Positions 18,794 through 28,328 are shown, numbered from the stretch's first letter. The stretch: DNA of 64,000 nucleotides from Pseudomonas nabeulensis (GCF_004682045.1 NZ_QUZT01000022.1:1-64000); one strand, 5' to 3'. Program-made: numbers and translations. Notes: a model not told the origin generated them from the letters alone.

Positions 18794-19287
18794 GCCACGC
18801 TCAGGCAGGCGAGGAACGCATCGCGCATATAGCGTTTGACCGAGACCAGCGACACCTTCAACTCATCGGCGATCTGCTGGTAGGTCAGGCCATCGATCTG
18901 CGACATCAAAAACGCCTGACGGGGTTTTTCGGGCAAATCCCGCAGCATGGCCTCGATGCGGTACAGCGCTTCAAGGATCAACCAACGGGTTTCCGGCGAC
19001 GGCACTTCCTGCTCCGGCAGGTGGGCGATGGTTTCCAGATAGGCGCGCTCGACTTCCTGGCGGCGCCAGCTGTCGATCATCAACCCCTTGGCAATGTGTG
19101 TGAGCAAGGCACGCGGCTCACTGCCGAAGCCCGCGCTGTTTTGGCGGGTAAGCAGGCGCATAAAGGTGTCATGGGCCAGGTCCGCCGCATCGCTGGCATT
19201 GCCCAGCTTGCGGTCGAGCCAGCGGTACAACCATCCGTGGTGTTCGCAGTACAGCGCCTGTACAGGCAAATGAAGCGACGACGACAT
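18790..19287 (-). CDS. ECF sigma factor, FecI family
   Basis: 165 residues from the ATG at 19287. Region 2 (YRWLDRKLGNASDAADLAHD) and region 4 (LTYQQIADELKVSLVSVKRY) are clear. It is the first gene of a sigma/anti-sigma/receptor set on the minus strand. The upstream AT-rich stretch (about 19310-19335) has an imperfect TTAGAAT / ATTCTTAA symmetry that could be a weak Fur site, but I would not rely on it. Confidence 0.9.
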   Translation of the reverse strand: MSSSLHLPVQALYCEHHGWLYRWLDRKLGNASDAADLAHDTFMRLLTRQNSAGFGSEPRALLTHIAKGLMIDSWRRQEVERAYLETIAHLPEQEVPSPETRWLILEALYRIEAMLRDLPEKPRQAFLMSQIDGLTYQQIADELKVSLVSVKRYMRDAFLACLSVA

Positions 19288-19417
19288 GCGGATCACCCGG
19301 AAGCAGGTAGTAATTAAGAATTGATCGCATTCTAATCGGCGCAACGAATCGCGGCAACGCGTTAATTAATGTTATAGGATAACGCCCGATTCCCACCCTG
19401 CCCTGCGATCCCTCTCC

Positions 19418-20572
19418 ATGCCCGACGCCGCTCCCCTACGCCAACGCCTGCTGTCCATCGATGCCCTGCGCGGCCTGGTGATCCTGTTCATGCTGCTGGA
19501 CCACGTGCGCGAAACCTTCCTGCTGCACCGCCAGGTCAGCGACCCGATGAACATCGACAGCACCGAGCCTGCGCTGTTTATCAGCCGCACCCTCGCCCAC
19601 TTGTGCGCGCCGGTATTTGTTTTACTCACCGGTTTATCCGCCTGGTTGTATGGCCAGAAGTACCAGGGCCGCCGCGATGTGTCGGCGTTCCTGTTCAAGC
19701 GCGGGCTGTTTTTGGTGGTGCTGGAATTCACCCTGGTCAACTTCGCCTGGACCTTCCAACTGCCGCCGAGCGTGATCTACATGCAGGTGATCTGGGCCAT
19801 CGGCGTAAGCATGCTCGCCCTGGCCGCGCTGGTGTGGCTGCCACGCCCGCTGTTGATCGGCTTGGCGCTGGTGATTATCGGCGGGCACAACCTGCTGGAT
19901 GGCCTGCACTTCGCGCCGGGCTCTTTGCTGCAACACCTATGGTCCGTCTTGCATGAGCGCGGTTGGATCGAAGTGAATGACAGCTTGCGCCTGCGTGTCA
20001 CCTACCCGGTGCTGCCGTGGATCGGTGTGATTGCCCTGGGCTACGGCCTCGGCCCGTGGTTTGCCAATGTCGCGCAACCCGCGTTGCGTCAGCGCTATTT
20101 GCTGCTGGCGGGTGTGACTGCCTTGGTGGGGTTTTTGGTTTTACGAGCCTTTAATGGCTACGGGGAAAAACCTTGGCAAGGCTATGAAAGCGGCGTGCAG
20201 ACGTTGATGAGCTTTTTCAACGCGACCAAGTACCCGCCTTCGCTGTTGTTTCTGGCGTTGACCTTGGGGATTGGGTTGCTGCTGTTGCTGGCGTTTGAAC
20301 GCGCCGGGCACAAACGCTGGATTGGCGTACTGGCCACGTTTGGCGCGGCGCCGATGTTCTTCTATCTGCTGCACCTGTATGTGCTGAAAATCCTCTACGT
20401 CGCGTGTGTTGGGTTGTTTGGGTTGAACCAGGGCAACTACTTTGGCTTCGAGAGTATTGGCGCAGTGTGGCTGGTGGCGCTGTTGCTGCCGTTGGCGCTG
20501 TACCTGCCAGTACGCTGGTTTGCCGAATTGAAAGCCCGGCGCCGCGACCTGGCCTGGCTCAAATATCTCTGA
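19418..20572 (+). CDS. DUF1624 / HGSNAT-like multi-pass membrane protein
   Basis: 384 residues with about ten hydrophobic helices. The N-terminus has the family signature SIDALRGLVILFMLLDHVRE and LCAPVFVLLTGLSAWLYGQ, related to the heparan-alpha-glucosaminide acetyltransferase superfamily of membrane acyltransferases. The catalytic His is expected in the LLDHVRE loop. The acyl acceptor is unknown. It is divergent from the sigma gene with 130 bases between starts, and its 3' end converges on a LysE gene 11 bases away. A GTTAT-AGG-ATAAC palindrome lies just upstream of the start. Confidence 0.83.
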   Translation: MPDAAPLRQRLLSIDALRGLVILFMLLDHVRETFLLHRQVSDPMNIDSTEPALFISRTLAHLCAPVFVLLTGLSAWLYGQKYQGRRDVSAFLFKRGLFLVVLEFTLVNFAWTFQLPPSVIYMQVIWAIGVSMLALAALVWLPRPLLIGLALVIIGGHNLLDGLHFAPGSLLQHLWSVLHERGWIEVNDSLRLRVTYPVLPWIGVIALGYGLGPWFANVAQPALRQRYLLLAGVTALVGFLVLRAFNGYGEKPWQGYESGVQTLMSFFNATKYPPSLLFLALTLGIGLLLLLAFERAGHKRWIGVLATFGAAPMFFYLLHLYVLKILYVACVGLFGLNQGNYFGFESIGAVWLVALLLPLALYLPVRWFAELKARRRDLAWLKYL

Positions 20573-20583
20573 CCCAACACAGG

Positions 20584-21186
20584 TCAGGCCGATATCAGGT
20601 GCACATAGAACGCGTGGAACATGAAATATGCACACACCGCCAGCGCAATGCCCATGCAACGGTTAAACACGGTGAACGCCGACGTGCCGTTGATCCGCCG
20701 CCCCAACACCGCGCCCAGCAGTGAATACACCCACGGTGCACCAAATGCGCCAAAGGCCAGCAGCGCCGACACCACCGCGATTGCCATCCCGGTGATATGC
20801 GCCGCCGGCAACATCACACTGGTAATCGGCAACACCGCCATGATGCCCTTGGGGTTGAGCAACTGGATCACCAGGCCGTTCCAGAACGTGAGGGTCTTGG
20901 TGGGTGCCACGCTTTCATCCACCACGGTGCGCGCAGTGAACACCTGATAAGCCAGGTACAGCGTGTACACCCCGCCAATCAACGAGATGTACGGCAACGC
21001 CGCCTGGGAAATGATCGCCTCGCCGGTGTAGCCGAACAGCACGAACAACAACATCATCGCCGCACCCACCCCGATAAAGAACCCGGTGGAACGGCGAAAC
21101 TGACCGGTGAGCCCGGCGTTGAGCCCCATGAAATTCACGGGACCGGGGCTGTACATGACGCTGAAGGCGTAGAGAAAAATGTCCAT
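20584..21186 (-). CDS. LysE/RhtB family amino-acid exporter
   Basis: 200 residues with six hydrophobic helices. The LysE family start motif is present as SVMYSPGPVNFMGLNAGL, followed by STGFFIGVGAAMMLLFVL and the mid-protein NGLVIQLLNPKGIMAVLPI. These transporters export amino acids or related metabolites through the inner membrane; the substrate is not predictable. It stands alone, upstream of a REP repeat. Confidence 0.87.
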   Translation of the reverse strand: MDIFLYAFSVMYSPGPVNFMGLNAGLTGQFRRSTGFFIGVGAAMMLLFVLFGYTGEAIISQAALPYISLIGGVYTLYLAYQVFTARTVVDESVAPTKTLTFWNGLVIQLLNPKGIMAVLPITSVMLPAAHITGMAIAVVSALLAFGAFGAPWVYSLLGAVLGRRINGTSAFTVFNRCMGIALAVCAYFMFHAFYVHLISA

Positions 21187-21277
21187 GGAAGACCTGCACT
21201 GGAGAAAGTTCGGCCAGTCTATGGTGGGGGTTGGCAGACAATCTTGTACGTTTGTGGTCGTAAGCCAGGCACAGCTT

Positions 21278-21371
21278 CAATGTGGGAGGGGGCTTGCCCC
21301 CGATGGCAGAGTGTCAGTCACTCCATTTGCAGCTGATACACCCCTATCGGGGGCAAGCCCCCTCCCACATT
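21278..21371. repeat. REP-type inverted repeat pair (REPIN)
   Basis: Facing GTGGGAGGGGGCTTGCCCCC arms with a variable centre, located after the phosphodiesterase stop and before the LysE gene start. Confidence 0.9.
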
Positions 21372-21386
21372 AGAGCGGTGCCTGGG

Positions 21387-22223
21387 TCAGTCGATCAGCC
21401 CATCTGCATCGTAGAAAGGATACGGCCCCGGATACTCCCCAAACACGCCGTTATGGCTGACCAGCCCCTGCTGCGCGTCCCAGCGATGTAGCAGATACCC
21501 CGCCGGCTCCAGGTTGAAATGCGCCGGCGCAGACTCCTCCAAATCCAGCACGATCTGGTGCGAGGTGCCGGGGCATACACAACTCATGCTGCCGCCGAAG
21601 CGCCGCTGCATCGGCCGATGCAAGTGACCGCTTAACAGCCGCTCCACTTGGGGATGACGGGCAACCACGCGTTCCAGCCCGGCGGCATTGATGAAGGGTT
21701 CACGGTCCATGTGGCCAATGCCGCTGATGAAGGGCGGGTGATGCAGGATCAGCAACGTCGGCGCATCCGGGCGCAACGCCAATTGCTCATCCAGCCACTG
21801 CAATTGGCTGTCCAGCAACTGGCCGCCGTGACCACCCGGGATAGTCGAGTCCAACCCGATCAGCCTTAGCGGGTGTGCATCTACGACCCAATCCAAAGGC
21901 CCGTCTGCCGAGGCCGGCAAGTAGCGGTGGTCGGGGAACGCATCAAGCAATGGCCCACGGCAATCGTGGTTGCCAGGCACCAGGTAGCACGGCATGTGCA
22001 GCCGGGCGAGTTCGGGGTGCAGCACGGCGTATTCATCGGCGCGACCGAAGTCCACCAGGTCACCGCTGATCACCACGATATCCGGGCGGGGTTGGCTGGC
22101 GTTCAAATGATCGACGGCACGGCGCAAGGCGCCCAGGGTATCGACCACGCCATAGGTGAGGCGCTGGCCGGCTTTGAGGTGCAGGTCGCTGATCTGTGCG
22201 ACGAGAAACGGACGATTCAACAT
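21387..22223 (-). CDS. Class III cyclic nucleotide / glycerophosphodiester phosphodiesterase, GpdQ-like
   Basis: 278 residues of the calcineurin-like metallophosphoesterase fold. Metal-binding blocks in order: QISDLHL, ISGDLVDFGRADEY, VPGNHDCRG, ILHHPPF and SGHLHRP. The GRADEY stretch, HHPP followed by a central GHMD, and the late PGTSHQIVLD segment follow the Enterobacter GpdQ pattern more closely than CpdA/Icc. GpdQ hydrolyses glycerophosphodiesters. This is the last gene of a six-gene operon for an ABC importer, 6 bases after the ATPase gene, so it probably cleaves an imported phosphodiester. That substrate link is inference. Confidence 0.82.
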   Translation of the reverse strand: MLNRPFLVAQISDLHLKAGQRLTYGVVDTLGALRRAVDHLNASQPRPDIVVISGDLVDFGRADEYAVLHPELARLHMPCYLVPGNHDCRGPLLDAFPDHRYLPASADGPLDWVVDAHPLRLIGLDSTIPGGHGGQLLDSQLQWLDEQLALRPDAPTLLILHHPPFISGIGHMDREPFINAAGLERVVARHPQVERLLSGHLHRPMQRRFGGSMSCVCPGTSHQIVLDLEESAPAHFNLEPAGYLLHRWDAQQGLVSHNGVFGEYPGPYPFYDADGLID

Positions 22224-22229
22224 AAATTC

Positions 22230-23261
22230 TCAGGCATTCAAGGTGAACAACATGTGCGGCGCAATCGCCAGGGCAATCGGCGCGCCGACGGTGTAGAGCT
22301 GGTTGTCGCTGCTGTCCACCAGCAACGGTTGCGGGCCGCCTACGTCCACCAACAGGCGGCTTTGCGCGCCCTGGAAAAACTGCGCCAACAAGTGCCCGTG
22401 CAAGTGCCCTTCGCGCTCCATCACCCGCAGGTGTTCGGGGCGGCAATACACGGTGTCGGGCCGCTGGGTTTCATGCCACGGCAACTCGCCGCCGCACACC
22501 TTCAACCCCTGGGTCGACGCCTCGATCACCGTAAACGCATTGAGGTTGCCGACGAAGCCTGCGACGAACGCATTGGCCGGTTTCTGGTAGATATCCCGCG
22601 GGCTCGCCAGTTGGGCAACCCGGCCTTTTTCCATGACCAGAATGCGGTCGCCGAGGGCCATGGCTTCGCCCTGGTCGTGGGTGACGAACACCGAGGTGAT
22701 GCCCAGGCCGCGCAGCAGTTCATTCAGCTCACTGCGCAGGCGTTCACGCAGTTGCGCGTCGAGGGCCGCGAGCGGCTCATCCAGCAACAACACCTTGGGA
22801 CGCGGCGCCAAGGCACGGGCCAGTGCCACGCGCTGACGCTGGCCGCCGGACAGTTCATGGATGCCGCGCTTGCCGTGGTCCTGCAAGCCCACCAGCTCCA
22901 ACAACTCTTCACAGCGTTTGTTGCGCTCCAGCGCTGACATGCCGCGAATCTTCAGGCCGTAGACGATATTCCCCGCCACATCCAGGTTGGGAAACAGCGC
23001 GTAGTTCTGGAACACCATGCCCACGTCGCGACGTTCGATGGGCAGGCGCGTCACGTCCTGATCACCGAAAAACACCTGGCCTACATCCGGGCGCTCAAGG
23101 CCGGCAATCAGGCGCAGGGTGGTGGTTTTGCCACAGCCCGAGGGGCCGAGAATCGCCAGGGTTTCGCCGCCTTCGACGGTCAGGTTCAGGTCATGCACGG
23201 CCACGGTGCCGTCGGCGAATGCCTTGCGGCAGCCTTGCAGGCGGATAGTGATAGCAGTCAT
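22230..23261 (-). CDS. ABC importer ATPase, FbpC/PotA type
   Basis: 343 residues. ATPase core: Walker A GPSGCGKTT, signature LSGGQRQRVALARALA, Walker B VLLLDEPLAALD and switch His in VFVTHDQGEAM. A C-terminal TOBE-like regulatory domain covers roughly residues 245-343. It overlaps the permease gene by 4 bases. This kind of ATPase energises importers of iron(III), polyamines or phosphonates; the neighbouring phosphodiesterase argues for a phospho-organic substrate here. Confidence 0.9.
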   Translation of the reverse strand: MTAITIRLQGCRKAFADGTVAVHDLNLTVEGGETLAILGPSGCGKTTTLRLIAGLERPDVGQVFFGDQDVTRLPIERRDVGMVFQNYALFPNLDVAGNIVYGLKIRGMSALERNKRCEELLELVGLQDHGKRGIHELSGGQRQRVALARALAPRPKVLLLDEPLAALDAQLRERLRSELNELLRGLGITSVFVTHDQGEAMALGDRILVMEKGRVAQLASPRDIYQKPANAFVAGFVGNLNAFTVIEASTQGLKVCGGELPWHETQRPDTVYCRPEHLRVMEREGHLHGHLLAQFFQGAQSRLLVDVGGPQPLLVDSSDNQLYTVGAPIALAIAPHMLFTLNA

Positions 23262-24052
23262 CGACGCTCTCCACGGGACAAACGGGCACTGATGGCCTGC
23301 AGCGCAATCAGCAGCGGCACGATCATCAGCAAAAAGATAAGGGTGTAGGCGCTGGCGATTTCCAGGCGCGCCGAGGCGTAGCTGTCGGCCAGGCCGACGG
23401 GCAGCGTCTTGGTCATCGGCGTGTGGAGCATCCAGGTCAGGTTGAATTCACCCAGGGACAAGGTGACCACCATCAGCACCCCGGCCAGGATTCCGGCGCG
23501 GCAATTGGGCACCACCACGCTGAAAAAACGTTTGATCGGCCCTGCGCCCAAACTGGCGGCGGCCTCCTCCAACACCGGCAATTGCTGGCGTTGCATCACC
23601 GCCATCACTGGGCGTACCAGAAACGGCAAGGTGAACAGCACATGGCCGACCAGGATAAACACCCCACTGCTGCGGAACGTGCCGAACTGGCCGTAGGTCA
23701 GCAGCAACGCCAACGCGCTGGCCAGGCCGGGCATGGCCACCGGCAGCACCATCAATTCTTCGAAGGCGCGGCTGAAGCGATTGTTCATGCGCACCAGGGC
23801 GTAGGCCGCCGGTACACCGATCACACACACGCACACCGCGCAGGCCACCGCCAGTTGCAGGGACAGCCACACAGTTGGCGAATAGGCCTGCCACACCTGG
23901 ACCAGCCAGTCGAAGGTCAGGCCGCTGGACACACCCACGAAGAAGTTACGGGTCAAGCCCGCCAGCAGCGACATCAACACCGGCACCAACATAAAGGCGC
24001 ACACCAACAAGGTGAACAGCAGTTGAAGCACAAACAGCCATGAGCGTTTCAC
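23258..24052 (-). CDS. ABC importer permease, second subunit
   Basis: 264 residues from the GTG at 24052, overlapping the previous permease stop (GTGA). About six helices starting LFVLQLLFTLLVCAFMLVPV. The EAA loop that docks the ATPase is visible as LEEAAASLGAGPIKRFFSVV. A longer reading frame upstream extends into the neighbouring permease gene and is not real. It pairs with the 272-residue permease and the FbpC/PotA-type ATPase. Confidence 0.88.
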   Translation of the reverse strand: MKRSWLFVLQLLFTLLVCAFMLVPVLMSLLAGLTRNFFVGVSSGLTFDWLVQVWQAYSPTVWLSLQLAVACAVCVCVIGVPAAYALVRMNNRFSRAFEELMVLPVAMPGLASALALLLTYGQFGTFRSSGVFILVGHVLFTLPFLVRPVMAVMQRQQLPVLEEAAASLGAGPIKRFFSVVVPNCRAGILAGVLMVVTLSLGEFNLTWMLHTPMTKTLPVGLADSYASARLEIASAYTLIFLLMIVPLLIALQAISARLSRGERR

Positions 24053-24867
24053 AAGACAGTCCCCGCGTTTTTCACCAGGCGCCGAGTCAGCAGCAACACC
24101 GCCCAGGTCACCGCGCCAAGTACCACCGACAGCGCAGCGGCGACGGCAAAGTTGGCGTAGTTGGTGAACACGTTGTAGATCGCCACCGGGGTGACGTTGA
24201 GCCGCGTGCCCAGCGTGAACGCCGTACCGAAGGCGCCCATGGACGTGGCAAAACAGATCGCCCCGCATGAGGCCAACGCGGGCGCCAAACCCGGCACGAT
24301 CACATCGCACACCACCCGCCAATGCCCGGCACCCAGGGAGTGAGCGGCCTCTTCCAGGCTGCGGTCGAGGCTTTCACAAGCGGCCATCACCGTGAGGATC
24401 ACGCGGGGAATCGAGAAGTACAGGTACCCCACGAACAACCCCGCCAGGGAATAAGCGAAGATCCAGCGCTCACCGGCCAGTTGCAGGCCCAGCGCGGCGA
24501 ACAGGCCTTGGCGGCCGGCCAACAGGATCACCAGGAAGCCCACCACCACGCCGGGAAATGCCAACGGAAATGTGAGCAGCGCGACCAATGCCGAGCGCCC
24601 GAAAAACTGATGGCGCGCCAGGAACACACCGCTGATGCCGCCCACCACCAGCGCAGCGAAGGTCACCACCAATGCCAACATCAAGGTTTGCCCGAGGCTG
24701 CCCAGGTACTGCGCACTGCTCAGCACCTGCCAGTAGCCGCTGCCGTTGCTGTCCCGGCTCTCGGCGCCGAGCACCACCAGATGCGCCAATGGCAATAACC
24801 AGAACGCGAGCAGCACCGCGAACGCCGGGGCCAGCGCCCAGGCCGCGTGTTTTGCCGATGCAGCCAC
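24049..24867 (-). CDS. ABC importer permease, first subunit
   Basis: 272 residues with six hydrophobic helices (first AFAVLLAFWLLPLAHLVVLG). The EAA loop is LEEAAHSLGAGHWRVVCDVI. It begins immediately after the binding-protein gene (stop and start abut) and overlaps the second permease by 4 bases, giving a normal importer order of binding protein, two permeases, ATPase. Confidence 0.88.
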   Translation of the reverse strand: MAASAKHAAWALAPAFAVLLAFWLLPLAHLVVLGAESRDSNGSGYWQVLSSAQYLGSLGQTLMLALVVTFAALVVGGISGVFLARHQFFGRSALVALLTFPLAFPGVVVGFLVILLAGRQGLFAALGLQLAGERWIFAYSLAGLFVGYLYFSIPRVILTVMAACESLDRSLEEAAHSLGAGHWRVVCDVIVPGLAPALASCGAICFATSMGAFGTAFTLGTRLNVTPVAIYNVFTNYANFAVAAALSVVLGAVTWAVLLLTRRLVKNAGTVL

Positions 24868-25872
24868 TTACTTGACCTCGCTCAGGTAGCGGGCGGCGAA
24901 GGCTTCCTGCACGGCGGCCATTTTTTCGTAGTCCACCACCCCGGCGCGGGCGTAGTCGCTGTCCGGCAGGAACTGCGCAGCGACTTCCGCCGGCATCTGC
25001 ATCGGCCGCACCGGGCGCAGGTAAGCCTTGGCCCAGAGTGCCTGGCCTTCATCCGACAGCACGAAGTCGAGGACGTTTTCCGCGTTGGCGCGGTGCGGTG
25101 CATTGGCCACTGCGCTCATCACGTAGGGCACGCTGATGCTGCCTTCTTTCGGGATCACGAAGGCGACGTTGGCGTTGTCTTTGTAGCGCGCACGGTACGC
25201 GTTGAAATCGTAGTCCACCAGAATCGGCAACTCACCGGACAGCACCCGCGCATACGCGGTTTGCTTGGGCACGATGGGCGCATTTTTTGCGAGTTTCTGG
25301 AAGTAATCGATGGCCGGCGCGAAGTTTTCCAGATCGCCACCCAACGCGCGGTTGATCGCTACCGCCGAGACGTAGCCGACAAATGCGCTGGACGGGTCGA
25401 GGTAGCCAACCATGCCTTTGTATTCAGGCTTGAGCAGGTCGGCCCAGCTTTGCGGCACGGGCAAGCCGCCCAAGGCATCGACGTTGACCATGATGCCCAA
25501 GGTGCCGGAGTGGATCGCGAACCAGTGCCCGGCCGGGTCTTTCAAGCCGGCGGGGATCTGCTCCCACGCCTTGGGTTTGTAGGTGCCGACCACTTCGGCT
25601 TTTTGCGCCTGCAAGCCGAAGGTCACGCCGTAGTACACCACGTCGGCCACCGGTGCGGCTTTCTCCGCCACCAACTGCGCCAGGGACTGGCCGGAGTTCT
25701 TGTTGTCCAGCGGCACTTGCACGCCGGTGCTGGCGGCGATGGCCTTGAGTTGGGTGCCCCAGTCGGCCCAGTCCGGCGGGCAGTTGTAGCAGATAGCCGT
25801 CTCGGCGGCCTGGGCCAGGCTGGCCGCACCGCACAACAGCACGGCGGCCAGGGTTTTACTGAATGCGCGCAT
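24868..25872 (-). CDS. Periplasmic substrate-binding protein of the phosphodiester-type importer
   Basis: 334 residues. Signal peptide FSKTLAAVLLCGAASLAQAAE, then an iron/spermidine/phosphonate-type binding-protein fold (DVVYYGVTFGLQAQ, SGTLGIMVNVDALGG, GYLDPSSAFVGY, VPYVMSAVANAPHRANA). The pattern of family 1-like binding proteins fits Fe3+, polyamine and 2-aminoethylphosphonate proteins equally, so the ligand is open. The start ATG at 25872 lies inside the end of the regulator gene (17-base overlap), which favours one transcript from the regulator onward. Confidence 0.83.
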   Translation of the reverse strand: MRAFSKTLAAVLLCGAASLAQAAETAICYNCPPDWADWGTQLKAIAASTGVQVPLDNKNSGQSLAQLVAEKAAPVADVVYYGVTFGLQAQKAEVVGTYKPKAWEQIPAGLKDPAGHWFAIHSGTLGIMVNVDALGGLPVPQSWADLLKPEYKGMVGYLDPSSAFVGYVSAVAINRALGGDLENFAPAIDYFQKLAKNAPIVPKQTAYARVLSGELPILVDYDFNAYRARYKDNANVAFVIPKEGSISVPYVMSAVANAPHRANAENVLDFVLSDEGQALWAKAYLRPVRPMQMPAEVAAQFLPDSDYARAGVVDYEKMAAVQEAFAARYLSEVK

Positions 25873-26875
25873 CAAGGGTCTCCTCATGGGGTTGAGTACT
25901 TTCGCCCGGCCGGATATGGCAAGGCAGGCAATGGGAAATCGGCTCATTGCCGGCGATTTGTGCCAGCAACTGGTCAATCACGGTGCTGGCCAGCAGCGCG
26001 ATGGGTTGCACCACACTGCACAGGGTCGGGTGCATCTGGGTGCCGAGGCTGATGCCGTCGAAGCCCATCACCGAGAGTTGTTCGGGGACGTTCCAGGTGT
26101 TGCGGCGCAGTTCGGCGATCAGGCTGATGGCCAGGTAGTCGTTGGAGCACACCAGCGCGGTGGGCGCGTCGGGGCCTTGGAGTAACGGCGCGATGGCGCC
26201 GAAGTCGGCCTGGGTGTGGGCCGGCATTTCGATCACCGGGCGATGCGCTAGCGCGTATTCGTGCATCGCATCGCAATACCCGGCATAGCGCAGGCGCGCA
26301 CGGTCCGATTGCAACGCGGGACCGGCGACCATGCTGATGCGCCGGTGCCCGGCTTCCAGCAGATAACGCGTGGCCAGGGCCATGCCGGCGCGGTTGTCCA
26401 CGGATACGGCGCTGTAGTTGGGGTTGCTCGGTTGGTGGTAGGCCAGCACGAACGGGGTTTGCTCGGTGTTCAGGCTGCTGAGCACTGCATTGCTTTCGGC
26501 ATCGGTCACCGTCAGCACCAGCCCGTCGACACGCTGGCGCAGCAGTTCTTCCACTACGATGCTCTCACGCTCGCTGTTGTAGTCGGTGGTCGCCAGCACC
26601 AGGCTGTAGCCACGGGAACGGGCGGCGCGCTCCATGGCCTGGAACTGCTCGGCGAACACGGGGTTGAGCAAGTTGGGCACCACCACGCCGATCAACTGGG
26701 TGGTTTGCAGACGCAGTTGGCGGCCCAACAGATTGGGACGAAACCCCAACTCACGGGCGGCGGCGAACACCTGTTCACGGGTGGCCGGGCGCACCTGGTC
26801 CGGGGAAGCAAAGGCCCGGGCGGCGGTGGCGCGGGATACGCCGGCAAGGCGCGCAACGTCTTTGAGGTCAGTCAT
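25856..26875 (-). CDS. LacI-family transcriptional regulator
   Basis: 339 residues. N-terminal helix-turn-helix (TDLKDVARLAGVSRATAARA) with the hinge helix region GRQLRLQTTQLIGVVVPN, followed by a periplasmic-binding-protein-like effector domain (SVDNRAGMALATRYLLEAG, VCSNDYLAISL, VMGFDGISLG). As first gene of the importer/phosphodiesterase operon it is the likely local repressor, sensing the transported compound or its product. The start at 26875 is the methionine directly before TDLKD; the upstream extension lacks conservation. Confidence 0.9.
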   Translation of the reverse strand: MTDLKDVARLAGVSRATAARAFASPDQVRPATREQVFAAARELGFRPNLLGRQLRLQTTQLIGVVVPNLLNPVFAEQFQAMERAARSRGYSLVLATTDYNSERESIVVEELLRQRVDGLVLTVTDAESNAVLSSLNTEQTPFVLAYHQPSNPNYSAVSVDNRAGMALATRYLLEAGHRRISMVAGPALQSDRARLRYAGYCDAMHEYALAHRPVIEMPAHTQADFGAIAPLLQGPDAPTALVCSNDYLAISLIAELRRNTWNVPEQLSVMGFDGISLGTQMHPTLCSVVQPIALLASTVIDQLLAQIAGNEPISHCLPCHIRPGESTQPHEETLDARIQ

Positions 26876-26986
26876 TGTCACTCGCTTGAGATCGATCTCA
26901 TTGGCGAGGACAGTAACGGGGGAATGTGGCAGTTCGGCGGTGAGGAGATGACAGTTTGATGGCAATCAACCTGATCAACACTGGAG

Positions 26987-27082
26987 CAATGTGGGAGGGG
27001 GCTTGCCCCCGATGAGGGAGTGTCAGTTGGCACATCTGCAACTGACACACCGCTATCGGGGGCAAGCCCCCCTCCCACATTT
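26987..27082. repeat. REP-type inverted repeat pair (REPIN)
   Basis: Facing GTGGGAGGGGGCTTGCCCCC arms; the right arm carries one extra C. It is the main content of the 355-base gap between the divergent LacI-regulator and NspC genes. The other 150 bases before the NspC start show no clear motif. Confidence 0.9.
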
Positions 27083-27230
27083 AACCGGTGTACATCCATA
27101 GATAGTCATACTCAATCGGTAGGGTCGAAAATAGGGCGCAGCAAAATCCGCCCACTAACCTTTCGATTCGCCCCAAGTGCGGGCACAATGCGTGTCCTTT
27201 TTTGGCAGGCACCGCCGCAGGCTCTCAAAA

Positions 27231-28328
27231 ATGATCAAAACGCCGTATTACCTCATCGATAAACAGAAGCTTCTGGTCAACATGCAGAAGATTGCCTACG
27301 TGCGCGAGCAATCCGGCGCCAAGGCGTTGCTGGCGCTCAAGTGCTTTGCGACCTGGTCGGTGTTCGACCTGATGCAGCAATACATGGACGGCACCACGTC
27401 GTCGTCGCTGTATGAGTTGAAGCTGGGTCGCCAGAAGTTCGAAGGTGAAGCACACGCCTACAGCGTGGCCTGGGCCGACGATGAAATCGAAGAGATGCTG
27501 GATAACTGCGACAAGATCATCTTCAACTCCATCAGCCAGCTGCAGCGTTTTGCCGAGCGTTCCGAAGGCAAGACTCGTGGCCTGCGCGTGAACCCGCAAG
27601 TGAGCAGCTCCGATTACCTGCTGGCCGACCCGGCGCGTCCATTCAGCCGCCTGGGCGAATGGGACCCGGTGAAGATCGAAGGCGTGATTGATCAGATCTC
27701 CGGCTTCATGTTCCACAACAACTGCGAGAACGGCGACTTCAGCCTGTTCGACAAAATGCTCGGCACCATCGAAGAACGTTTCGGCGACCTGCTGCACAAG
27801 GTCGAGTGGGTCAGCCTTGGCGGCGGCATCCACTTCACCGGCGAAGATTATGCAGTGGACGCGTTCTGCGCCCGCTTGAAAGGGTTCTCCGAAAAATACG
27901 GCGTGCAGGTCTACCTGGAACCCGGCGAAGCGGCGATCACCAATAGCGCTTCCCTGGAAGTCACCGTGCTCGACACCCTCTACAACGGCAAAAACCTCGC
28001 CGTGGTAGACAGCTCCATCGAAGCCCACCTGCTGGACCTGCTGATCTATCGCCTCAACGCCAAGCTGGCGCCGAGCGATGGCGAACACACCGTCATGGTG
28101 TGCGGCAAATCCTGCCTGGCCGGGGACATCTTCGGCGAGTATCAATTTGATCGTCCGCTGGCCATCGGCGATCGGCTGTCGTTCATCGACACCGCAGGCT
28201 ACACCATGGTCAAGAAAAACTGGTTCAACGGCCTGAAAATGCCGTCCATCGTAGTGAAACAACTTGACGGTACCGTCGAGGTGGTTCGTGAATTTGGTTA
28301 CGACGACTACCTGTCCAGCCTTTCGTAA
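27231..28328 (+). CDS. nspC: Carboxynorspermidine/carboxyspermidine decarboxylase
   Basis: 365 residues of the PLP-dependent alanine-racemase-fold decarboxylases. The PLP lysine is in ALLALKCFATW near residue 35; GGGIHFTGEDYAVD binds phosphate, EPGEAAI contacts the cofactor, and CGKSCLAGDIFGEY carries the active-site Cys. It removes the carboxyl group from carboxy(nor)spermidine, the last step of the aspartate-semialdehyde route to (nor)spermidine. It is followed 28 bases later by the synthase gene. The start ATG at 27231 gives the family's usual N-terminus (KTPYYLIDKQKL). Confidence 0.93.
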   Translation: MIKTPYYLIDKQKLLVNMQKIAYVREQSGAKALLALKCFATWSVFDLMQQYMDGTTSSSLYELKLGRQKFEGEAHAYSVAWADDEIEEMLDNCDKIIFNSISQLQRFAERSEGKTRGLRVNPQVSSSDYLLADPARPFSRLGEWDPVKIEGVIDQISGFMFHNNCENGDFSLFDKMLGTIEERFGDLLHKVEWVSLGGGIHFTGEDYAVDAFCARLKGFSEKYGVQVYLEPGEAAITNSASLEVTVLDTLYNGKNLAVVDSSIEAHLLDLLIYRLNAKLAPSDGEHTVMVCGKSCLAGDIFGEYQFDRPLAIGDRLSFIDTAGYTMVKKNWFNGLKMPSIVVKQLDGTVEVVREFGYDDYLSSLS

